A DNA stretch of 64,000 bases. It comes from Eggerthella sp. YY7918 (GTDB lineage: Bacteria; Actinomycetota; Coriobacteriia; Coriobacteriales; Eggerthellaceae). A program made the position numbers and the translations under genes. This document shows, in pieces, positions 35,701-42,852 of the stretch (position 1 is its first letter; each line of letters opens with the position of its first letter). Under the pieces are notes generated by a model that saw nothing but the letters and a program-made list of their open reading frames with translations, was not told the origin of the DNA and did no database searches. The stretch spans positions 248,001-312,000 of the forward strand of contig NC_015738.1 in the NCBI RefSeq assembly GCF_000270285.1, given 5' to 3'.

Positions 35701-35728
35701 TACGACGATATGTTAGGAGGACGAAAAG

Positions 35729-36997
35729 ATGACGAATAGCAAAGTGACGACGGTGCGTTTCCACATGGGCGGTGATGACGAAATCAAGACGGAGCACAAC
35801 CGTCGAGATGAGAACACCGTCAAGTGGGAAAAGCACATCGACATGGACGGGAAGCACGAGGTGCTTCGCGACATGGAGTTGGAGTCAGTGTATGAGGAAT
35901 TGTTCGGACGAGCCATTGAGGAGTACGACGCTAAGCAGAAGCGCCGCGACCGCCGCTATGGCGGGGTCTATGGTTACATGGAGCAGGTGCGCGCTGATTC
36001 CCGAGGACGCGTCAACCACAAGACGCGTACGAAGGGCAAGAACCTCGCCTACGAGGTCATCGTAGGCGTTGGTTCCGTCAAGCCGGAGCTTGACGAGGAG
36101 ACGGGCAGGTTCAAGCGTGACAGCAAGGGAAACTTCGTGACGCCGTACCTGGTGCCCGACGACATCTGCGAGGCTGTGCTGAAGGCATACCTCGCGGCGT
36201 GGGACGCACGCAACCCGCATCTGCGCCTCTATGGCGCGTACCTCCACGGCGACGAGGGCGGTGCGATGCACATGCACCTCGACTTCGTTCCGTGGGCGGA
36301 CGGGTACGAGCGCGGGCTCAGCGTGCAGACGAGTCTCAACCGGGCGCTGGCTCAGCAGGGGTGCGTCTCCGAGGGCTGGACGCGCAACTCTCACGTGATA
36401 TGGGCGGAACGCGAGCGCGATTTCATCGAGTCGATTCTGACCGAGCAGTACGGCTACACCATCGTCCACCCGGATGCGGGCAAGTACAAGGAGTCCATTC
36501 CGTGGCGCGTGTACGCACAGGAGCAGGAAGCCCTGAAGCGCATCGACGACCAGAAGGTGAAGCTGAGCGCCATGCTCCGCGAGGCGGACGACATGGAGAC
36601 AGAGCTGGAGATGAAGCGCCAGGAACTCGAAGAGGTGACCGAGGCGACATGCGCCATCGAGGAGATGAAGGCCATCGAGATGCCGGACGGGCGCAGCCTG
36701 TGGGAGCACAACATGGCACGCGTCCGCGAGGAACGCGAGCGCAAGCGCCGCGAAGAGGAGGCCAAGAAGCGCAGGCGCAAGAGCGAGTCTAGGGTTCACC
36801 GGGCGCCGAACGTGCTTCCTACGGAGTATGAGGAGCAGATGGACGAGCAGAAGGCGCGCATCGAGCGCCAGGTGCGCGAGGATGTTCTTGGCCGCAACGA
36901 AGACCTCACGCGCAGGACGCTGGCAGCGAGCGAGAGGGTGCTGTCGAAGGCCGAGAATGAGTCCGAGTTCGATTTCGACTCTATCCGCAGAGGATAA
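35729..36997 (+). CDS. MobV-type relaxase (plasmid recombination enzyme, Pre/Mob family)
   Basis: 422-residue Pre/Mob protein that nicks and leads single-stranded transfer from oriT. Motifs: EHNRRDENT early (MobV 'HNxR' type) and YLHGDEGGAMHMHLDFVPW, matching the HxDE..xHxH metal-binding motif of MOBV relaxases. The C-terminal third (residues 270-410) is a highly charged coiled coil. Preceded by TTAGGAGGA. Immediately downstream is a bidirectional terminator at 36996. With no conjugation genes in the element it would depend on another plasmid or ICE. Confidence 0.88.
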   Translation: MTNSKVTTVRFHMGGDDEIKTEHNRRDENTVKWEKHIDMDGKHEVLRDMELESVYEELFGRAIEEYDAKQKRRDRRYGGVYGYMEQVRADSRGRVNHKTRTKGKNLAYEVIVGVGSVKPELDEETGRFKRDSKGNFVTPYLVPDDICEAVLKAYLAAWDARNPHLRLYGAYLHGDEGGAMHMHLDFVPWADGYERGLSVQTSLNRALAQQGCVSEGWTRNSHVIWAERERDFIESILTEQYGYTIVHPDAGKYKESIPWRVYAQEQEALKRIDDQKVKLSAMLREADDMETELEMKRQELEEVTEATCAIEEMKAIEMPDGRSLWEHNMARVREERERKRREEEAKKRRRKSESRVHRAPNVLPTEYEEQMDEQKARIERQVREDVLGRNEDLTRRTLAASERVLSKAENESEFDFDSIRRG

Positions 36998-37041
36998 AAA
37001 AAGAACCGCCCCGCAGCGTTTCGCTGTGAGGGCGGTTTTTT
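36996..37041. terminator. bidirectional terminator between relaxase and convergent gene
   Basis: A-run, GAACCGCCC...GGGCGGTT stem with inner CAGCG/CGCTG, then TTTTTT. Confidence 0.85.
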
Positions 37042-37058
37042 CGTGCTCTGAGGGCGTC

Positions 37059-37337
37059 TCAGCGGATGTCCGGGGCGGGAACGTAATCCCAGCTTGTGCC
37101 GAAGTGCGTCACACCGAGTATGTACAGGTCAAGCTCTTCGTCGTGGAACACAAGCTCGTCAGTGTGCTCCATGATGAACGATGGGTCGCTGATGATATGC
37201 CACTGGAACACCTCGTCCCACGGTGCGCAGTCACCGCTGACGAGTTCCAGCGGGCGCTTCGCCATCTCATTCGCGAGAACCATGTCCCCGGCGGTGCGTG
37301 CAAGGTCGGCGTATGTCTTGATGTTTTCGTATGCCAT
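37059..37337 (-). CDS. hypothetical small protein of the element
   Basis: 92-residue protein MAYENIKTYADLARTAGDMV...; Asp/Glu/Trp-rich, no known family recognised. The ATG at 37337 follows GAAAGGAAGGGAG; the long open frame upstream runs through the repeat region and is not coding. Its 5' leader includes the left arm of the 25-bp inverted repeat at 37431. Confidence 0.65.
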   Translation of the reverse strand: MAYENIKTYADLARTAGDMVLANEMAKRPLELVSGDCAPWDEVFQWHIISDPSFIMEHTDELVFHDEELDLYILGVTHFGTSWDYVPAPDIR

Positions 37338-37430
37338 TGTTGCTCCCTTCCTTTCTTCACGCGTACCGTCGAAGCCGCCCCGCGGCTTTTCCCCTGCATC
37401 ATCCACCGCGCCCACCCCGTAAAAGGCAGC

Positions 37431-37869
37431 ATCCACTCCGTACACAGCAGGAGGGTGGATTTGAGGTTGATGTGCTTCAAGTTTTTGAGAATTTCGGCCA
37501 CTTTTTGAGAATTTTAGGCCTGTTTTTGAGAATTTCGGAGAGTTTTTGAGAGTGAAAAAGGGCGCTCCGGGAGGCAAAAACGTTCGTAAACAAGGGTTTT
37601 TCTTTTATTTTTTCTTAAAAATTCTCAAAAACTCAAAAAAATTGGAAGAAAGTTCCTATAGAGCCTTTCAAAGTCCTTTGCCTATATATATAAAAGTTCC
37701 AAAAAAAATGAGTTTTTGAGAATTTAGCCCGTTTTTGCCCTTAGTATGGCTTACTGTGGGATACTGTGAGCAAACGTGTTCTCAGAACGTTCTCAAAAAC
37801 GTCTTTTCACTCTCATTTTTGCCTTAAAATTCTCAAAAACTCAGCCCTCCTGCTGTGTACGGAGTGGAT
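37431..37869. other. AT-rich iteron region flanked by perfect 25-bp inverted repeats; candidate replication origin
   Basis: The 25-bp segments 37431-37455 and 37845-37869 are exact reverse complements. Between them (389 bp) lie at least eight copies of a TTTTTGAGAAT core: forward at 37481, 37501, 37522, 37542 and 37712; reverse around 37617, 37790 and 37830. The first four are spaced 20, 21 and 20 bp. An AT-rich stretch with TATATATATA (37683) lies in the middle. There is no ORF. This looks like an origin with iterons and a melting region, or an invertible segment. Confidence 0.6.
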
Positions 37870-37904
37870 GATGCCTCCTTTTATGCGGGAGCGGCGCATG
37901 TGAT

Positions 37905-37938
37905 AAAAAAGACGCCACCCGATTGCTCGGATGGCGTC
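37905..37938 (-). terminator. terminator of the surface-protein operon
   Basis: Minus strand GACGCCATCC...GGGTGGCGTC followed by TTTTTT, just past the stop at 37958. Confidence 0.8.
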
Positions 37939-37957
37939 TGTGACGCGACGGTATGCG

Positions 37958-39115
37958 TTAGCGGGTTGCTCCGCAGTCGCAATACTGGTAGTCCACGTAA
38001 GTCTGCGTCTCGTAGTGGCCGTGGTCTTCCGTGTGGGAACCAACCTGAACGGTTTGCTCAGTGTACTGAGGCACGTTGCTGTAGTTGGTGGAAAGTCCCT
38101 GCTTTGCGAGTTCAACGGAATGAGCCTTCACGGCGTTGATATCTGTCGTGGAGTATCCGTCAGCGGAGAACACATACAGATAGTGGCTGAAGACCTGCTG
38201 GGTTTCGTAGTCAGGAACAGTCACAATGTTCGAAACCCAAACCTGCTTGGTCGCGGTGTGGTCCTTCCAGCTGTGGCTGTGCGCCGGTGCGGAAGGCTGG
38301 CTCGAAGAACCGCCCGAAGGCTTGCTGGAAGTGCCGGAACCGTTGCTGTTGGAACCGGAGTTCCCTGCGTTGGAACCGCTGTTGCCGTTACTGTTGGCGT
38401 TGCCCTTGTCGCTGGTGTCGCCGTTATTGCCTGAAGGCGTCGTTGCCTCCGGCTGACTGTTCACGTCGACCTCCTTGTCGGCGTCGGTGGCCTCCTGCTT
38501 GGTCTCATCAGAGGCGTTCGGGTTGTTGGCCACGTTGCCCTCCAGCTTGTCGAGAATGTCCTTGCCGGCGTCGCCCTTCAAAGTCTCGTCGCCGTTCTCG
38601 ACGGCATCCTTCGTCTGGTCGACAATGTCCTGCAACATGTCGTCAGTCACCTTGTCGGCCGGGATTCGCGTCATCTCACAGGTCACGCTCAGCGTGTCCG
38701 TCGCGTCGGCATCGACCGTCACGGTCTGCGCCTCGCCCGTGTCGAACAGCTCGTAAGCGGAACCGTCCGAGTTGACCGGGCTGATGAAGTCGACCGTGTA
38801 GTCTCCCTCTTCGAGGGTGACGGTCGATGTGCCCTTGTTGCCGTCGGCGTCCGGCGAAACCGCGTGGTAGAAGTCCACATCATCGCCCGTAATGTGGGCG
38901 ATGGCCGGAGTGGAGTTCTCATCCCAACCGGTGTCGGCGGTCACGTTGAGGACGAGGTCGGCGGTCTCCGCCTTTGCTGTGCTGTTCTGCTTGTCTGCTG
39001 TGGAAAACGCGCCTGTCGCTGCTGCAATTACTACGGCAACGACTGCGATGATAGCGATGGCGATTGCCGCGGTATGCGGTTTGTGAGATTTAATCCAGTC
39101 AGTTGCCTTCTTCAT
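37958..39115 (-). CDS. membrane-anchored surface protein with low-complexity linker and His/Cys-rich C-terminus
   Basis: 385 residues. One N-terminal anchor helix (KPHTAAIAIAIIAVVAVVIA), an extracytoplasmic domain with beta-rich, Thr/Asp-rich sequence (residues 50-150), then a Ser/Gly/Asn linker (GNSGSNAGNSGSNSNG, about 230-275), and a C-terminal domain beginning HSHSWKDHTATKQVW and ending YQYCDCGATR. HxHxW plus CxCG tails recur on surface proteins of gut Actinobacteria and may bind metal. The lipoprotein gene upstream ends in TAA directly abutting this ATG. Possible roles are surface exclusion, adhesion or host interaction; none shown. Confidence 0.75.
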   Translation of the reverse strand: MKKATDWIKSHKPHTAAIAIAIIAVVAVVIAAATGAFSTADKQNSTAKAETADLVLNVTADTGWDENSTPAIAHITGDDVDFYHAVSPDADGNKGTSTVTLEEGDYTVDFISPVNSDGSAYELFDTGEAQTVTVDADATDTLSVTCEMTRIPADKVTDDMLQDIVDQTKDAVENGDETLKGDAGKDILDKLEGNVANNPNASDETKQEATDADKEVDVNSQPEATTPSGNNGDTSDKGNANSNGNSGSNAGNSGSNSNGSGTSSKPSGGSSSQPSAPAHSHSWKDHTATKQVWVSNIVTVPDYETQQVFSHYLYVFSADGYSTTDINAVKAHSVELAKQGLSTNYSNVPQYTEQTVQVGSHTEDHGHYETQTYVDYQYCDCGATR

Positions 39116-40060
39116 TTAGTCCACCTCTATTCCTTCTGTGTCGGGGGCGTCAAACGTGAAGCCCGCATGGTCATCGTTGACTATTGTGGCAAGCCCGCCG
39201 AATCCTCCGAACGTCATGTCGTAGACGGTCTGATTTTCAACAGGAGACAGCTGGATGCTTTCGTTGGTAATTGAGTCCCCGGCAGGGGAAGAGCTTCCAT
39301 CTATACCCCATGTCAATACGTCGTAAGGGTCTTGTTCCTCATCGTTCACCTCTACTGTGGCGAAGGAGTATGCGGGCGCATCGAATGATATCGTTTCGCT
39401 CTGCGTGCTGTTTCCTGTACCGTCGGTCTCAATGTGAAGCGTGTACGGCTGAGCCTGTGGCTCCTGATACGTAGCCGCCTCAGCTGCGGCTTGTCCCTCC
39501 TTCGCGTCGCTCAGTATTGACTCCATATCGGAGAGCGCATAGCTGTACGTAGACGCCAGCCATTCGACATCCACACCTTCGGCTTCCCCGGCGGGCAGGT
39601 CTGATAGCGCAGTCCCGCCAAGCGCGGTCGCGTACGTGCCGTTGTCGTAGTCCTCTTTCAGAGTATCATAGATGCTTTGAACTACCTCAATAGCCTTTGC
39701 GTTGCTGTCGATGGCGGTCTGACGTCTGGTGTCGAATACCTCCTTGTCCTGCTCCTTTGCCAGTTCGATGATTTCATCGTCAGACAGACCGTTCACGTCT
39801 GCGAACGTCGCGCTGTTACATAGGTAGGCAGTGACGTTCCCGTTTCCGTCAAAGACAAGAATGCGTTCGATATCGCCGTCTTTTTCTATTGCGTCGTTCT
39901 CGTCGTACTGCACCCATACGCTTTCTTGACTGAAAGCCTGTGATGCAGAAAGCGGTTCACTCGCGCTCTTTACATCGTTCGTTCCTCCACAGCCTGCGAG
40001 TGTGAGTGTGAGCAGGCATGTAGCGGCTACCGCAGCTGCGGTAAATCGTCTTTTCTTCAT
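39116..40060 (-). CDS. lipoprotein of the element, unknown function
   Basis: 314-residue lipoprotein: signal MKKRRFTAAAVAATCLLTLT with lipobox LAGC. The mature protein is acidic and has no family I recognise; TLHIETDGTGNSTQSETISF and VYDMTFGGFGGLATIV suggest a beta-rich domain. Start 40060 is chosen for the signal peptide and the preceding GGAGGTAC; the longer frame to 40180 is not plausible. First gene of a minus-strand pair with 37958-39115, divergent from the XRE regulator, which may control both. Confidence 0.75.
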   Translation of the reverse strand: MKKRRFTAAAVAATCLLTLTLAGCGGTNDVKSASEPLSASQAFSQESVWVQYDENDAIEKDGDIERILVFDGNGNVTAYLCNSATFADVNGLSDDEIIELAKEQDKEVFDTRRQTAIDSNAKAIEVVQSIYDTLKEDYDNGTYATALGGTALSDLPAGEAEGVDVEWLASTYSYALSDMESILSDAKEGQAAAEAATYQEPQAQPYTLHIETDGTGNSTQSETISFDAPAYSFATVEVNDEEQDPYDVLTWGIDGSSSPAGDSITNESIQLSPVENQTVYDMTFGGFGGLATIVNDDHAGFTFDAPDTEGIEVD

Positions 40061-40206
40061 GCTATGTACCTCCAACAGTTCTGATTTTTGACCGCCCCCG
40101 CCGCATCTGAATAGATGCGGGTCTAATGATATGGCTGGGACAGAAGAATATGAAGTGTATAGGCCGAAAAAAGCCCACACAGGTTATTATATTATACACA
40201 TAATCT

Positions 40207-40238
40207 CCATACAATTCAAGTGTAGATGAATTGTATGG
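40207..40238. promoter_or_regulatory. 12-bp perfect inverted repeat, probable operator
   Basis: CCATACAATTCA and TGAATTGTATGG separated by eight bases, between the divergent lipoprotein and XRE genes and overlapping the start region of the latter. Suits an autoregulated XRE operator. Confidence 0.6.
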
Positions 40239-40249
40239 GCGGTGAAAGG

Positions 40250-40585
40250 ATGAAATACTACGACATAGGACAGCGCATACGCCACTATCGAAAGGCGTGC
40301 GGACTGTCGCAGGAGGCTCTTGCCGATAAGGCTGACATTTCCGTAACGCACATGAGCCACATAGAGACCGGCAACACGAAGCTGAGCCTGCCGGTGTTCG
40401 TCAAGATTGCGGAGGCGCTGGACGTGCAGACGGACGCCCTTCTCTATGACTCCCCGAGATTCAGCAAAAACGTCGCGGCGGAGCGCGTCCAGAAGGTGCT
40501 GGACTCCTGTACTACCGAGCAGCTGTACGTGCTGATTGAGACCATGGAAGCACTCAAGGTCTCCATGGACAAGCATGTGAGGTGA
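40250..40585 (+). CDS. XRE-family transcriptional regulator
   Basis: 111-residue regulator with a Cro/C1 helix-turn-helix at residues 5-60 (IGQRIRHYRKACGLSQEALADKADISVTHMSHIETGNTKLSL split across the fold) and a short C-terminal dimerisation region. Start ATG 40250 gives the canonical N-terminus; ATG 40235 and 40226 are alternatives inside the operator-like repeat. It probably represses itself and the divergent surface operon. A strong terminator follows. Confidence 0.85.
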   Translation: MKYYDIGQRIRHYRKACGLSQEALADKADISVTHMSHIETGNTKLSLPVFVKIAEALDVQTDALLYDSPRFSKNVAAERVQKVLDSCTTEQLYVLIETMEALKVSMDKHVR

Positions 40586-40612
40586 TTCGGTTGATTTACA
40601 GCTTCGACTCAT

Positions 40613-40649
40613 GAAAGCCCGGTACGCAGCGTGCCGGGCTTTCTTTTTT
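40613..40649 (+). terminator. terminator after the XRE gene
   Basis: GAAAGCCCGGTAC/GTGCCGGGCTTTC stem and a run of Ts. Confidence 0.88.
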
Positions 40650-40693
40650 ACGCCCATAGGACGCGTCTCCAGCCCATAACCTCCGTACCGGGA

Positions 40694-40722
40694 TTGACTA
40701 TGTACACGAATGGGCGTATAAT
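40694..40722 (+). promoter_or_regulatory. sigma70 promoter of the HTH-recombinase operon
   Basis: TTGACT, 17-bp spacer, TATAAT; start near 40729, about 20 bases before the HTH gene. Confidence 0.8.
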
Positions 40723-40748
40723 ATCCTCATATATGGAGGTAAATCAAT

Positions 40749-41036
40749 ATGGACAAGAGCATCGAAGATATGAGCCCTTCCGAGGCTCTGCGATATATGC
40801 GCGGGCTCTACGGCATGAAGCGCTCCGAGTTCTGCGAACATTTCGGCATACCGATGCGCTCCCTGCAGCACTGGGAGATTGGCGACAGGAAGCCCGCACC
40901 GTTCGTCATCGGCCTCATGCGCAAATGCTACGAGCTTGAGCGCGAGAACGAGCGCCTGCGCGACTGCATCGACACGCTCGACCGTCAGAACGACGAGCTG
41001 AAGGCACTCCTCAAAGGCGAGGGGGTGGTTCAATGA
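40749..41036 (+). CDS. small HTH protein coupled to the recombinase (candidate directionality factor)
   Basis: 95 residues: an N-terminal helix-turn-helix (YMRGLYGMKRSEFCEHFGIP then MRSLQHWEIGDRKP) and a C-terminal coiled coil (ELERENERLRDCIDTLDRQ). The stop overlaps the recombinase start (ATGA at 41033), so the two are translationally coupled. Small coupled HTH proteins next to integrases are often recombination directionality factors or regulators; neither is shown here. Confidence 0.8.
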   Translation: MDKSIEDMSPSEALRYMRGLYGMKRSEFCEHFGIPMRSLQHWEIGDRKPAPFVIGLMRKCYELERENERLRDCIDTLDRQNDELKALLKGEGVVQ

Positions 41037-42808
41037 CGAGAAAGGCAAAGACCTGTTTCCTATACGTTCGCGTCTCCACGAAGATGCAGGTGGAGAACGG
41101 CGAGTCAATCGAGGCGCAGCTTTACGACCTGCGCCAATATGCGAAGCGTGAGAACCTGCGCATATTGCACGAGTACATCGACGACGGTTATTCCGGCAAG
41201 AACATCACGGGACGCCCTCACTTCCAGGAGATGATGGAAGAGATAAAATCCGGCGTCCATGTTGACTATGTGCTCGTGTTCAAGCTGAGCCGATTCGGGC
41301 GCAATGCGGCGGACGCCCTTTCGTCTCTGCAGTTCATGCAGGACTACGGCACGAACCTCGTCTGCGTGAAGGACGGCATCAACAGCGAAGCGCAGATGGG
41401 AAAGATGATGATTGCGTTTATGTCGGCGTTCGCCGAGATGGAACGAGAGAACATCCTCGTACAGACCATGGCCGGGCGCGAGCAGAAGGCGCGCGAGGGC
41501 AAATGGAACGGCGGGCAGGCACCCTTCGGCTACCGGCTCGTCAAGGATGAGAAGGGCAAGGGGCATCTCGAAATCGACGAGGACGAGGCGGAAATCGTGC
41601 GCATCATCTTCCGCGAGTACACGAAGAACGGCAAGGGCGTGCATGCGATAGCGTCATGGCTCAACACGCAGGGCTACCGCAAGAAGATACGCGGCAACTG
41701 CAAGTATGAGCACTTCGCCCCCGGCACCGTGAAGAACATCATACGCAACCCGGTGTATGCCGGAAAAATCGCCTTCGGGCGTCGCAGGACAACGCCTGTC
41801 AAGGGCGAGCGCAACGTGTACCACATGGTCAAGCAGGACAACTTCGACATCTACGAGGGCGAGCACGACGCCATCATCGACGAGGCGACGTGGAATGCCG
41901 CACAGAAGCGCCTGGCCGAAGACTCGCATCCGTTCCCGGAAGCGAAGCCAGACGGTCACACACACCTTCTCACGGGGATGCTGGTCTGCCCGGTGTGCGG
42001 GCGCAGCATGATAGCCAACGTGTCGCGCGGCAAGCGCAAGAAGGACGGCACCATCGGCAAGACGACGTATGCCTACACGTGCAAATACAGCAAGCGGCAG
42101 TTCGGCCACGACTGTACCTTCACCCGCCAGTTCAAGCAGGAATACATAGACCGCGAGGTCATCGAGGTCATTTCCCGCGCTGCCCACTCCGCCGTGTTCG
42201 AGGAGCGCGTGCGCGAGGAACTGGACGCCGCCGTGGACATCGAGAAGCTGGAGGCGGATGTGGCGCGTATCGGCAAGGCGCTGGAGAACAACGGCGCAGC
42301 CCGCCGGATGCTGTCCCGACAGCTGGACGCCCTGGATGCGTCAGACCGCAGCTATGAGCGCAAGTACGAGGACATGCAGGCTCGTCTCGACAAGCTGTAC
42401 GACGAGAGCGCCGATATAGAAGAAGCACTCGATGAGGCCGAGGCGAAGCTGGAGAGCGCGAAAGAGAAGCAGGTCACGACCGCGAGGGTGTACGAGATGC
42501 TGGACGAGTTCCAGGAGAAATTCGACACGTACGACCCGGCGAAGCAGAAGGAGATTCTGCAGCAGGTCGTGGAGCGTGTGGAGATAGACCCGGACGCGAA
42601 CCCGAAGAAGGGCGACGCGATAGTGAAGCGCGTGCGCTTCAAGTGCCCCGTGTCGTTCTACGGAACGCTGCCGGAAGAGGCTTACGACGTGCTCGGCATC
42701 AACGAGTTCAACCGCCTCGAAACGACGGAATACACGCCTGACGGAAATTCCCGGGTTGATGAGAATCACGACGAATGCGTGGTGTTGGCAGAAAGGGTTG
42801 AAAGGTAG
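41033..42808 (+). CDS. large serine recombinase (element integrase)
   Basis: 591 residues. Resolvase catalytic domain 1-~150 (LYVRVSTKMQ with the nucleophilic Ser, KLSRFGRNAADAL, AEMERENI), Recombinase domain (APFGYRLVKDEKG...), zinc ribbon CPVCGRSM...HDCTF around residues 319-365, coiled coil ~400-490, and a C-terminal region. The final 11 residues ECVVLAERVER lie beyond the attR crossover and are the original chromosomal end of rlmD. In the excised circle the frame would continue into the 110-codon tail now attached to rlmD, giving about 690 residues. Confidence 0.93.
   Translation: MTRKAKTCFLYVRVSTKMQVENGESIEAQLYDLRQYAKRENLRILHEYIDDGYSGKNITGRPHFQEMMEEIKSGVHVDYVLVFKLSRFGRNAADALSSLQFMQDYGTNLVCVKDGINSEAQMGKMMIAFMSAFAEMERENILVQTMAGREQKAREGKWNGGQAPFGYRLVKDEKGKGHLEIDEDEAEIVRIIFREYTKNGKGVHAIASWLNTQGYRKKIRGNCKYEHFAPGTVKNIIRNPVYAGKIAFGRRRTTPVKGERNVYHMVKQDNFDIYEGEHDAIIDEATWNAAQKRLAEDSHPFPEAKPDGHTHLLTGMLVCPVCGRSMIANVSRGKRKKDGTIGKTTYAYTCKYSKRQFGHDCTFTRQFKQEYIDREVIEVISRAAHSAVFEERVREELDAAVDIEKLEADVARIGKALENNGAARRMLSRQLDALDASDRSYERKYEDMQARLDKLYDESADIEEALDEAEAKLESAKEKQVTTARVYEMLDEFQEKFDTYDPAKQKEILQQVVERVEIDPDANPKKGDAIVKRVRFKCPVSFYGTLPEEAYDVLGINEFNRLETTEYTPDGNSRVDENHDECVVLAERVER
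42765..42780 (+). other. right attachment junction (attR)
   Basis: ATCACGACGAATGCG inside the recombinase 3' end; shares ATCAC-N3-GA with attL. Codon phase at GA equals that at attL (both at codon positions 1-2). Confidence 0.65.
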
Positions 42809-42852
42809 CGGCGATGAAGCAGGAGGATGTTCGATTGGAGCAAGGAGTCGAA

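Larger units (their letters stand above)
31938..42774 (+). mobile_element. integrative mobilizable element inserted in the 3' end of rlmD
   Basis: About 10.8 kb bounded by the rlmD junction and the 3' end of a large serine recombinase. Contents in order: rlmD tail domain, structured RNA, D5/P4-type primase, two small genes, oriT-like region, MobV relaxase, a small minus-strand gene, iteron/inverted-repeat region, two surface proteins (minus), XRE regulator, small HTH protein, recombinase. There are no coupling-protein or type IV secretion genes, so it should need a helper for transfer. No resistance gene was recognised. Confidence 0.85.

Noticed and set aside
31938-42774. Self-transmissible ICE
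   Set aside because: Only a MobV relaxase is present; no coupling protein, VirB4-like ATPase or other conjugation gene was found.
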